A DNA stretch of 64,000 nt, taken from Bacteroidales bacterium (lineage in GTDB: Bacteria > Bacteroidota > Bacteroidia > Bacteroidales > GCA-2748055). This document shows, one piece after another, positions 7,235-14,781 of the stretch. A program made the translations under genes and the position numbers. The notes under the pieces were generated by a model. That model was not told the origin of the DNA, did not search any database, and saw nothing but the letters and a program-made list of their open reading frames with translations. Position 1 is the first letter of the stretch. Every line of letters starts with the position of its first letter. The stretch is taken from contig JARGFM010000013.1 in assembly GCA_029210725.1 (NCBI GenBank), positions 1 to 64,000 of the forward strand, in the 5' to 3' direction.

Positions 7235-10200
7235 TTAATGTTCCTGGAATGTCACTTTTATGCTGGCACCATACCTGGTGGAACTGGGACCTGTGATAAA
7301 GTCAAATCCAAGTCCGTTCCCCACACCAAGGCTCAGCATATCGGTATCGAAGTTCACATGCTCCGGGAAATTGACGGCTTTGAACCAGATATTCTGGCCC
7401 ACCAGGGAAATATCAATACTTCCAAAAGGTGTTTTGGCCATCCAGTTCTTGGGAAGGGAATAGGTCAGTGAGATTTCCCTGAGCCTGATGGTGGTGCCGT
7501 CAATCACATTGACCTCGCTGGGTGCCTGTGATCCGAAATTGTTAAAGTAGGCATCGGTAGCATTGATTTGAATGTCGTTGGGACTTCCGTCTGCCAGTAC
7601 ACCCGGCATAACAAAAGACTGCATACGGTCAATATTGGTATCTTCGGTGATCCCCCTTCCAATCAATGTATTCACAGTCTCTGAATAAATATCACCTCCC
7701 TGGCGATAGTCCCACTGCATGTTTAAGGATAAGCCTTTAAAGCGAAGGCGGTTGATGATGCTTGTCTCGAAATCGGGATGGGGATTTCCAATGATGGCTG
7801 GTTCATCCGATTGAAGGAAGTTCCCTTCGCCATCGATAATAAAATTCCCCTCCTCATCACGGGCCACTTCGTATCCGTACATAACACCGTATGGCTGACC
7901 GGCAATGGCATAGTTGCCCAGGTCGGTAAAGCCGTTGATCAGAACCCGTTCCAGTCCGGCCCCTAATTCGTCCACTATGCTTTCATACTTGGTGAAGATT
8001 CCCCGGACGGTCCAGCTGAAATTGGTGGTCCGGACCGGTGTTACATGGACCTCCAGCTCCAGCCCGCGGTTGGTCATCTGCCCGATATTTACATAGGTCT
8101 GCGAATAACCGGTCGAGGGATCCAGCCTGGCATCGGTAATCAGATTGCTGGTTTTCTTCTGGTAAACAGTGACATCGGCCCCCAGGCGGTTACCAAACAT
8201 GGCAAATTCAACCCAAAATTCGGCCTCCGCATGCAACTCGGGTTTCAAATCGGGGTTCCCCAGGAACCAGTTAATGCTGTTGGAGGGAATCACTGTTCCG
8301 TCCCTGTCCACATAAGCCCTGGCGTTGGCCGACAGTACGCTTTCTGTCACGTACAGCGGCGGGAATCCGGCCGAGGTACCATAACCGATCCTAAACTTCA
8401 GTAAATCGAATTTAGCATTGGTCTTCAAGCCTTCAAAAAGCTGGGAAGGAATGAAGGAAAGGCTTGCACTGGGATAAAACTGGCTCCTGTTCTCCGGTTG
8501 CAGAGAGGAGAACCAGTCGTTCCGTGCAGAAAGATTCAGAAACAGGTAGTTGCTGTAACTGGTTGTTAACTGTCCGAAAGCACCCAGGGTATTTGCGGCG
8601 GCGTTGCTCTGGAGCGCATAACCATTAAAGCTGTTGTAGGTGCTGTGATCGCTGAAGTTGTAATGGTTCATCACCCCAAAAACCAGCTGGTTGGTACTCT
8701 CCATTCCATCGGTAGTCCGGATATCCCTGACAGAAGAGCCGCCCAGGAGTAAATCCATGGTAATCTTATCCCCGATGTCCTGTTGTAAGGTCAGAAGAAC
8801 CGACTGGTCCCAGGTGGTACTCATAATATGCCGTGTACGATACAGTCCATTGATATAGTTGTCATTCTGAACCGATCCTTTGTTCAGCTGGTACTCCTGT
8901 GTCTCCGAGAAATGGTCAATTCCATACCGGTAGGTCAGGTTCAGTTTTTCCAGGATGTTATAGCTCAGGTTCCCCGATCCGTAGATACGGTTCACATTAT
9001 CGATCGATTTGGCATATTTGGTCGTCCAGCGGGGATTCTGTATGTCGTTACCCCTTCTGTAATATACACTCCGGTGATCCACAGGGCTCTCAAAGGGAAG
9101 TCCCATCAGGTCCACAGACCGCGGTGTATAGAGCACGTCGGCAAAAACAGAAATTCCGCTGCCTCCCCCGATACCGCTTCCATCTCCATAACTGATGGGA
9201 GGGGTTACCATATCGGTTTTAACGAAATTCATGGTGCCACTGAAGGTAAGCCGCCTGGTAATCCGGGAACTACCCCCGATCCCTGCATTAAATTTATTCA
9301 GCTCATTTCCGGGAAGGAATCCTATATCGTTCAGATAGCTCACATTGGCACTGTAGCTGGCCTTGTCATTACCACCTCTCATGGTCACAGCGGTATTGGA
9401 TGCAATCCCCGTGCGGAAGAACTCGGTCACATTGTCGTAGGGTTTCAGTTCATACTGAACTCCATCCTGATACTCCGGGAAAGCCCCTATCAGTGATTGA
9501 TCGGCAAAAAGTGAGTAAGGATGATCTGTCAGAGTGGGAGGATCGGTAAAAGCAGCACCCCAGTTGCTGAAGAAAAATCCGTTCTGCTGGTTAAAGCCAT
9601 TTCCACAGGAATTCTGAAAAGTAGGCAGATTGACCCTGTTCAGGAAAACAGATTGATTCACCGTAATTTCCGATTCCCCTTCTGCATTGGATCCGTTTTT
9701 GGTGGTGATGAGAATCACACCATTTCGTCCCTCAGCCCCGTAAATGGTTGTGGCGCTCAGGCCTTTTAGTACCGAGATGTTCTCCACACTGTTGGGATCA
9801 ATATCCAGGAAGCGGCTCGAGGTGGCCTGGTTCCCTTCGAGGAATCCCTGTTCATTGTCGGTTCCTGAATTGGTGCTTCCGGAGAAGCGTACCCCGTCCA
9901 CAATAAAGAGGGGCTGGTTGTTCCCCTTAATGGATGAATAGCCCCGGATGGTGATATTGGTACCTGACCCGGAAACCCCGCTGGTGGCGGTAACACGTAC
10001 ACCTGCCACCTTCCCGCTGAGTACCCTTCCGATGTCGTTTTCCGAATTTTGTTCGATATCCTCCGCATTGATTTGTGATACCGAATAACCCAGGGCTTTC
10101 TTCTCCCTGGAGATACCGAGCGCGGTGACCACCACCTCATCCAGTTCCAGCAGGTCCTGTTCCATCACAACATCGATCACTGTGCTGGAACCGATCTCCA

Positions 10201-10258
10201 GCTCCCGGGTGAGGAGCCCTACGAATCTGAATACCAGGATTTCACCGTCGGTCGGCAC
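7235..10258 (-). CDS. SusC/RagA TonB-linked outer-membrane transporter, main open frame (lacks N-terminus because of an upstream stop)
   Basis: This 1007-residue open frame begins at a GTG and holds the rest of the carboxypeptidase-D-like domain (ILVFRFVGLL), the TonB box region (LDEVVVTALGISREKKALGY), the plug (GTNITIRGYSSIKGN, PLFIVDG) and the full 22-strand barrel to the C-terminal aromatic end. It carries no signal peptide. In the same frame just upstream, codons 1-59 encode the missing signal peptide and domain start, ended by TAA at 10268-10270. Joined, the gene would be 1070 residues, a normal SusC length. A protein starting at the GTG could not be exported, so the gene is functional only with readthrough or if the stop is a sequencing error. 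The substrate is unknown. Confidence 0.9.
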   Translation of the reverse strand: MPTDGEILVFRFVGLLTRELEIGSSTVIDVVMEQDLLELDEVVVTALGISREKKALGYSVSQINAEDIEQNSENDIGRVLSGKVAGVRVTATSGVSGSGTNITIRGYSSIKGNNQPLFIVDGVRFSGSTNSGTDNEQGFLEGNQATSSRFLDIDPNSVENISVLKGLSATTIYGAEGRNGVILITTKNGSNAEGESEITVNQSVFLNRVNLPTFQNSCGNGFNQQNGFFFSNWGAAFTDPPTLTDHPYSLFADQSLIGAFPEYQDGVQYELKPYDNVTEFFRTGIASNTAVTMRGGNDKASYSANVSYLNDIGFLPGNELNKFNAGIGGSSRITRRLTFSGTMNFVKTDMVTPPISYGDGSGIGGGSGISVFADVLYTPRSVDLMGLPFESPVDHRSVYYRRGNDIQNPRWTTKYAKSIDNVNRIYGSGNLSYNILEKLNLTYRYGIDHFSETQEYQLNKGSVQNDNYINGLYRTRHIMSTTWDQSVLLTLQQDIGDKITMDLLLGGSSVRDIRTTDGMESTNQLVFGVMNHYNFSDHSTYNSFNGYALQSNAAANTLGAFGQLTTSYSNYLFLNLSARNDWFSSLQPENRSQFYPSASLSFIPSQLFEGLKTNAKFDLLKFRIGYGTSAGFPPLYVTESVLSANARAYVDRDGTVIPSNSINWFLGNPDLKPELHAEAEFWVEFAMFGNRLGADVTVYQKKTSNLITDARLDPSTGYSQTYVNIGQMTNRGLELEVHVTPVRTTNFSWTVRGIFTKYESIVDELGAGLERVLINGFTDLGNYAIAGQPYGVMYGYEVARDEEGNFIIDGEGNFLQSDEPAIIGNPHPDFETSIINRLRFKGLSLNMQWDYRQGGDIYSETVNTLIGRGITEDTNIDRMQSFVMPGVLADGSPNDIQINATDAYFNNFGSQAPSEVNVIDGTTIRLREISLTYSLPKNWMAKTPFGSIDISLVGQNIWFKAVNFPEHVNFDTDMLSLGVGNGLGFDFITGPSSTRYGASIKVTFQEH

Positions 10259-10267
10259 AGTAATTAC

Positions 10268-10447
10268 TTAATTGCCATCGACGCTTGTAATGGTCCCCAC
10301 CGAGGTTCCCTTTACGGACACAGAGACACCCGGCAAAGGTTCCCCGTTGTCAGCGCTGACTACCGTACCGGTAATTTCCCGGGCCTGCCCAAAGAGGGTC
10401 AGGGTGCCCAGCGCTATAAATAGCAGAAAGCTTACAAATCTTTTCAT
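10268..10447 (-). pseudogene. N-terminal 59 codons of the SusC gene, cut off by an in-frame TAA
   Basis: From ATG 10447 the reverse strand encodes MKRFVSFLLFIALGTLTLFG (signal peptide). It continues as the start of a carboxypeptidase regulatory-like domain (REITGTVVSADNGEPLPGV, then GTSVGTITSVDGN), and then meets TAA at 10268-10270. Reading continues in the same frame as VITVPTDGEILVF. The family usually has DGN followed by Tyr or Phe at this point, so a single change from TAT or TAC to TAA explains the break. No insertion or deletion is needed. Confidence 0.88.
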
Positions 10448-10550
10448 AGACTCAGATTTAGATTAACATTTAAGAAATTCGAATGAAAGAAAGCAGAAAG
10501 CGTTCTGATTATCCAATAATTTCAGGCAATGGCAGGCTGTTGCAGCCATT

Positions 10551-10635
10551 CGGTCATTTCACATAAGTTGATATCCATTGACAGCCGGATTGCAGTCATT
10601 GACGGGGCAACTTGGCGTCATTGGCTGACAGATTC
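10551..10635. promoter_or_regulatory. Array of phased direct repeats upstream of susC (candidate LytTR-type operator)
   Basis: CATT cores occur at 10555, 10576, 10597 and 10619, that is 21, 21 and 22 bases apart. Two of the four read CATTGAC and a third reads CATTGGC. The period equals two helical turns, the spacing known for LytTR binding half-sites, although the base sequence is not a good match to the published LytTR consensus as I remember it. The array lies 100-190 bases upstream of the SusC start. Confidence 0.4.
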
Positions 10636-10668
10636 CTATAGCAAGAGGGAAAAGAAGCCTATAGCTGA

Positions 10669-10700
10669 GGGTCAATAGGTATCTGAAAGGGGGTCAACGG
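10669..10700. promoter_or_regulatory. Pair of GGGTCAA direct repeats 22 bases apart
   Basis: GGGTCAATAGG at 10669-10679 and GGGTCAACGG at 10691-10700 are direct repeats 22 bases apart. On the other strand they read ATTGACCC and GTTGACCC, so they share the TTGAC core of the array at 10551-10635 in opposite orientation. They lie about 105-135 bases before the symporter start codon. Confidence 0.35.
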
Positions 10701-10803
10701 CCCGGGTTGAGATTTGAATAGTAAAAAGCCCGTACACCGGCTAAATGAAGCCGGTATACAAATTTTCCTATATTTATGAACTTATATACCTAAACTAAAC
10801 TCT

Positions 10804-12177
10804 ATGCTGACTGTTGCCGACTACCTGATTATTTCCGCCTATTTTCTTGTTATTCTGATTGTTGGAGCCCTCACCGGAAGGAACCAGGAGAAAGAGGATT
10901 TTCTGATCTCCGGAAGGAAACTGACTTCCCTCCAGGCCACCACCACCATCTTTTCCAGTCGTATCGGGGCAGCCATCCTTCTTACCTATACGGCCCTGGT
11001 CTACATGTACGGAATGGGTGCCCTCTGGTACTTTGTGGGCTCTGTATTCGGGCTCTTTGTCTTCTACTTCTTCGGATTGAAGGTTAAAAAACTTGCCGAT
11101 AAAGAGAAATTTTACACCATGCCGGACTTTTTCTTCTTCCTGAAAGGAAAAACGGCCGGTTACATGGCCACCATTACCACCATTATCATCATGTTCGGAT
11201 GGGTCGTCCTGAACTTTACTGCCGGAGCCAAGCTGGTATCTGAGTATACCCCTATCACCTACGATCTGTCGGTCATTATTGTGGGAGGCATTATACTGAT
11301 CTACCTGATAGCAGGGGGCTTCGATGCCGTGGTCAAGACCGATATCATACAGACTTTTGGAATTTTCCTGCTTTTCGTGCTGATGATGTATCTTCTGACC
11401 ACCACCAACACCAAACCCGGGCTGGTTTTTATGGACCTCTTCAGCATCCCCGCCATGCAAATAATCAGCTTTTTCCTGGCCGGGTTCTTCATCCCCATGG
11501 CCTCACCGGAACTCTGGCAGAGGGTTTATGCCATCAAAAACAAGAAGCACTTCCGGAGAAGCATCTTTTTGTCTTCCCTGTTCTACATCATTGTTGGCTT
11601 TATCCTCCTGCTGATCGGACTGGTTATCCGTGCCGATATCCCCGGTATTGCACCCGATACCTCCCTGATCGTGGGTTTCAGTAGACTCTTGCCGGTGGGA
11701 CTGGCCGGATTGTCCGTAGTGATCATTTACTCGTCGGTCTCCTCCTCGGCCGATACCTATATGTTTACAGCATCCGCTTCAGTGACCCAGGACTTCCTGG
11801 AGAAAACAGGTTTAACAAAAACGTATAAGCTGAAAACCACCATGCGGTGGAGCATGCTGGTGCTGATGATCCTGGGAGTAACCATGTCCCTGATTCTCCG
11901 GGATATTGTGGATGCCACCTTCTTTTTTGTCTCCCTGACCATGTCGCTTGGACTCCTGGTCCTGGTGCTCTGGATCTATCCAAAAATCAATCGGCTGAGC
12001 GTCTGGCTCGCTATCCTGTTCTGCCTGATCGGGGTGATTGTGCCGGCTATTCTGTTCGGAATCTCTGAGCAGTTGGTGATGTGGGCCTTTGCGGCATGTC
12101 TCTTTGGCGTGCTTCTGGGAATGATCGTGGAAGGGATCCGGAAATTAAGCGGCCGTTCGAAAAACGGACTGCAATAA
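10804..12177 (+). CDS. Sodium:solute symporter family (SSF) transporter
   Basis: This 457-residue polytopic protein has about 12-13 hydrophobic segments. SSF features are the N-terminal ISAYFLVILIVGALTG helix, FLISGRKL followed by the unwound first core helix, the GGFDAVVKTDIIQTFGIF segment and the SSVSSSADTYMFTASAS region matching the conserved SSF motif near the Na+ site. SSF proteins couple Na+ entry to uptake of sugars, amino acids, sialic acid or other small solutes; which one is not evident here. It is shorter than the 500-600 residues common for sugar members. It is divergent from the SusCD operon across a repeat-rich region, so the two could be co-regulated as outer- and inner-membrane steps of one uptake route (inference). 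Confidence 0.92.
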   Translation: MLTVADYLIISAYFLVILIVGALTGRNQEKEDFLISGRKLTSLQATTTIFSSRIGAAILLTYTALVYMYGMGALWYFVGSVFGLFVFYFFGLKVKKLADKEKFYTMPDFFFFLKGKTAGYMATITTIIIMFGWVVLNFTAGAKLVSEYTPITYDLSVIIVGGIILIYLIAGGFDAVVKTDIIQTFGIFLLFVLMMYLLTTTNTKPGLVFMDLFSIPAMQIISFFLAGFFIPMASPELWQRVYAIKNKKHFRRSIFLSSLFYIIVGFILLLIGLVIRADIPGIAPDTSLIVGFSRLLPVGLAGLSVVIIYSSVSSSADTYMFTASASVTQDFLEKTGLTKTYKLKTTMRWSMLVLMILGVTMSLILRDIVDATFFFVSLTMSLGLLVLVLWIYPKINRLSVWLAILFCLIGVIVPAILFGISEQLVMWAFAACLFGVLLGMIVEGIRKLSGRSKNGLQ

Positions 12178-12201
12178 TCTTTCTTTAAGTGGATAAGAAC
12201 A

Positions 12202-12235
12202 AAATGGGAGCAAACTTTTGGGTTTGCTCCCATTT
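12202..12235. terminator. Hairpin terminator after the symporter gene
   Basis: A 14-bp perfect stem (AAATGGGAGCAAAC at 12202-12215 with GTTTGCTCCCATTT at 12222-12235) and a 6-base loop lie 25 bases after the symporter stop. The U-run after the stem is short, but the stem itself is strong. Confidence 0.75.
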
Positions 12236-12951
12236 CACTGATAAGTACCCATAGCCACCAATCAGTGCCGAGCTACAGTTATTATGGCCGGCCCAACCAA
12301 TCATCCCCGAAGGGTTTATAAACAGGCAGGCCCGGGTTCTCGGCCCGTGTTCCGTAAAACACTGACCTGCAACCGTCCTTTCATCCAATGCTTTACACCG
12401 GATTTCCGGGACTGGCTCCTGAAGGCCCCTGCCTCAGCCATTTCTTAAGATATGTCTGAGACCAGAGTGAGAAAGCTTAGCGGAACCCCGGAGGATTCTT
12501 TTTGGCTCTTCATCCTTAAGGACCAACCATTAAAAGAACATCCAATAGGAGATCTGTGGTTAAATATACCCGGAGACTCTGTCTCCCGGCATATGCCTGG
12601 CTCTGGATGAATCTCCGGATCGGGGAAATCCCGATTCCGGCTGGTTCGCTAACCAGATCCCTTGGGTCTGGCTCTCTACACCAGGCGATTCTTCGAGCGG
12701 CCTGTTATCTCTTACTCGGTACAATCAAAAATAGACCATCGCCCGACGGAAATCAAGAAACAGGGACAAATCTATATTCACAATTCATCCACAGGGCTTA
12801 TTAACAAATTGTGAATATCTCCAATCTCAAGCATAGCAAACAATACCTGCCATATCCCGTATGACTATCAACAGGTCCCTGTGCTCTCATGGACGTTTTT
12901 TGAAGGGAATCATATCAGCCTGGAGCAGTTTGAGCTCAGGGTACAGGAGTA
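12236..12951. other. Long non-coding stretch, structured, no recognised gene
   Basis: More than 700 bases lie between the symporter terminator and the end of floA. Two short frames on the plus strand (12556-12804 and 12861-13052) have no recognisable domain and odd composition (many Arg, Ser, Pro), and the second runs into floA on the other strand; I do not call them genes. The part from 12572 to 12704 is a run of back-to-back hairpins listed separately. I looked for tRNA T-loops, cobalamin and TPP riboswitch boxes and found none. Confidence 0.55.
12572..12704. other. Run of consecutive stem-loops, candidate structured RNA
   Basis: In order: GGAGAC-TCT-GTCTCC (12572-12586); the 10-bp palindrome GGCATATGCC (12588-12597); a stem of CCGG plus ATCGGG with CCCGAT plus CCGG carrying one bulge (12615-12640); CTGGTT-CGCT-AACCAG (12641-12656); and CAGGC with GCCTG (12682-12704). 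None has a U-run, so they are not simple terminators. Strand of any transcript is unknown. Confidence 0.4.
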
Positions 12952-13962
12952 TTATTTCTCCGGATTATCGGACCGCCCCGGCTTTCTCCGGGAACCCTGT
13001 GTCCCTTTGGAAATGGAATCCCTCATGGTGGTATCCGCCTCAATATTCTTAAACTTATAGTAATCCATGATGCCCAGGTTCCCGCTTCTGAATGCCTCAG
13101 CCATGGCAAGCGGAATCTGCACTTCCGCCTCAATAACCTTGGCCCTGGCCTCCTGAGACTTGGCTTTCATCTCCTGCTCGGTAGCCACTGCCATGGCCCT
13201 GCGCTCCTCCGCCTTGGCCTGGGCAATATTTTTATCCGCATTGGCCTGATCCATCTGAAGCACAGCGCCAATGTTTTTTCCGATATCTATATCGGCCACA
13301 TCAATGGATAGAATCTCAAACGCTGTTCCCGCATCCAGTCCCTTTTCAAGTACGATCTTCGAAATATAGTCAGGATTTTCAAGCACCTCTTTGTGAGATT
13401 TGGAGGAACCAATGGATGAAACGATCCCTTCACCAACCCTGGCCAGGACAGTCTCTTCACCGGCTCCGCCAACAAGTTGTTTGATACTCGCCCTTACAGT
13501 AACGCGTGCCTTGGCAATCAACTGGATCCCATCTTTAGCTACTGCCGTTACCGGAGGAGTATTGATCACCTTCGGGTTTACCGACATCTGAACCGCTTCG
13601 AGCACATCCCTTCCTGCCAGATCAATGGCTGTAGCCATCTTGAAAGAGAGGTCAATATTGGCCTTGCTTGCCGAGACCAGTGCGTGGATCACCTGTTCCA
13701 CATGTCCACCTGCCAGGTAGTGTGCTTCCAGTTCATCCCGTTGAATTGAAGCAAGTCCTGCCTTATATGCTTCAATCATGGATCTGACGATAATGGTGGG
13801 CGGAACCTTCCTCCATCTCATTAGAATCAGCTGTAACAGAGAGATTCGAACACCCGAAAGCAGGGCGGTGAACCACAATCCGATGGGGATAAAATATAAG
13901 ATAATCCAGAGGCCAATGATACTGGCCACAACAATAATAATCCATGTGAAATCAAATTCCAT
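12952..13962 (-). CDS. floA: Flotillin-like protein FloA
   Basis: This 336-residue SPFH-family membrane-scaffold protein of the FloA/UPF0365 type has an N-terminal membrane hairpin (residues about 6-45). The SPFH core follows, with [33 protein letters not shown] and a [16 protein letters not shown] segment. The long Ala/Glu-rich helix begins at about residue 230 ([20 protein letters not shown]), and the end is [16 protein letters not shown]. FloA assembles membrane microdomains and is normally paired with an NfeD protein. Here the gene ends a three-gene minus-strand run clpS-nfeD-floA and follows nfeD by two bases. Length and motifs are normal for the family. Confidence 0.96.
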   Translation of the reverse strand: MEFDFTWIIIVVASIIGLWIILYFIPIGLWFTALLSGVRISLLQLILMRWRKVPPTIIVRSMIEAYKAGLASIQRDELEAHYLAGGHVEQVIHALVSASKANIDLSFKMATAIDLAGRDVLEAVQMSVNPKVINTPPVTAVAKDGIQLIAKARVTVRASIKQLVGGAGEETVLARVGEGIVSSIGSSKSHKEVLENPDYISKIVLEKGLDAGTAFEILSIDVADIDIGKNIGAVLQMDQANADKNIAQAKAEERRAMAVATEQEMKAKSQEARAKVIEAEVQIPLAMAEAFRSGNLGIMDYYKFKNIEADTTMRDSISKGTQGSRRKPGRSDNPEK

Positions 13963-13964
13963 AT

Positions 13965-14435
13965 CTATTTTTCTTTAACTGGTTTTACACTAATCCGGGT
14001 CCCCTCAACAGAGACTACCATTATATCGGAATGTTCATCAATATATCCTTCGGTAGACTTGGCTTCCCGGACAATTCCGTTCACCTCAATCTTACCCATG
14101 GGTGCAAGCCGGGTCAGGCTGGTTCCCATATCACCTGCTTTGATCTGGTCCTCGGTAATATTACTGTCCACCGTACTATTTACATCGGTCTTTAGCACCA
14201 GACGGTTCCAGGTCCTGGCCCTGAGCGACATGGCAATCACAAATACACTGAGCATCAGGGTGCCGATCAGGACCCATACCCCGGTGGAGGATCCAAAATC
14301 ATTAAAAGCCTTATAAACACCGACAACAGTCAGCACAAGTCCCCCAATGCCCGCAATGGTAACTCCGGGCACCAGCAGGAACTCGATGACAAAAAGCAGA
14401 ATCCCCAGTACAATTAAGATGATAATTACGGTCAT
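13965..14435 (-). CDS. NfeD-family membrane protein (FloA partner)
   Basis: This 156-residue protein has three hydrophobic segments ([20 protein letters not shown]; the [18 protein letters not shown] segment; [17 protein letters not shown]). It ends in an NfeD C-terminal OB-fold domain with [18 protein letters not shown] and the ending [14 protein letters not shown]. NfeD proteins are encoded next to SPFH proteins and are thought to work in the same membrane domains. I chose ATG 14435, seven bases after the clpS stop. An in-frame ATG at 14462 would overlap clpS by 20 bases and add MPPWIINSV. This version lacks the N-terminal ClpP-class protease domain of long NfeD proteins. Confidence 0.9.
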   Translation of the reverse strand: MTVIIILIVLGILLFVIEFLLVPGVTIAGIGGLVLTVVGVYKAFNDFGSSTGVWVLIGTLMLSVFVIAMSLRARTWNRLVLKTDVNSTVDSNITEDQIKAGDMGTSLTRLAPMGKIEVNGIVREAKSTEGYIDEHSDIMVVSVEGTRISVKPVKEK

Positions 14436-14442
14436 AACAGAA

Positions 14443-14727
14443 TTAATTATCCACGGAGGCATTCAAACCCCGCGAAATTAACTGGTACCTGAGTTCCCTC
14501 ATCTCTGTCAGGGAACCGGATCTGACTTCGCACTTGCCTTTAAAATGGGTTATGGTGGCGCATTGCTCTGCCTGTGTCAGGGAGTGATCACAAATTTCCA
14601 CCAGCACCTCCATCACATAATCGAAGGAATTGACATCATCGTTAAGGAGAATCAGTGTTGCCTGGTTCTGATTATCCACTCCACCCGATCGTAACTTATG
14701 AGGCCTGCTGGTAAAATTACTGTCCAT
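14443..14727 (-). CDS. clpS: ATP-dependent Clp protease adaptor ClpS
   Basis: This 94-residue ClpS-domain protein has the core motif LILLNDDVNSFDYVMEVLVE followed by helix QAEQCATITHFKGKCEVRSG. ClpS binds N-degron substrates and delivers them to ClpA/ClpC-ClpP; the conserved N-D-D-x-N segment forms the ligand pocket. The N-terminal tail (residues 1-20) is unstructured, as expected. The gene leads a short minus-strand operon with nfeD and floA, an order that links regulated proteolysis to membrane-domain proteins only by position. No clpA or clpC is in the window. Confidence 0.93.
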   Translation of the reverse strand: MDSNFTSRPHKLRSGGVDNQNQATLILLNDDVNSFDYVMEVLVEICDHSLTQAEQCATITHFKGKCEVRSGSLTEMRELRYQLISRGLNASVDN

Positions 14728-14781
14728 CGTAAATGACTATCACACTCATCAAATATATAAAAAAACTTCTTCAATCAACAC

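Larger units (their letters stand above)
10448..10803. other. Divergent regulatory region between SusCD operon and symporter gene
   Basis: These 356 bases without a gene separate two divergent transcription units. They hold four CATT-type elements spaced 21, 21 and 22 bases (10551-10635) and a second pair of GGGTCAA elements spaced 22 bases (about 10669-10700). A hairpin (GTACACCGGCT at 10732-10742 with AGCCGGTATAC at 10749-10759) lies 45 bases before the symporter start. I see no exact TTG-N19-TAnnTTTG promoter in either direction. Confidence 0.6.

Noticed and set aside
8828-9496. 222-codon open frame on the plus strand inside the SusC gene
   Set aside because: Antisense shadow of the SusC barrel; no start context or protein features.
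12236-12951. tRNA, riboswitch or CRISPR array in the gene-free region
   Set aside because: No cloverleaf with T-loop consensus, no conserved riboswitch boxes and no regularly spaced repeats were found.
12556-13052. Two short open frames on the plus strand in the gene-free region
   Set aside because: No signal peptide, no recognisable domain, odd composition, and the second runs into floA on the opposite strand.
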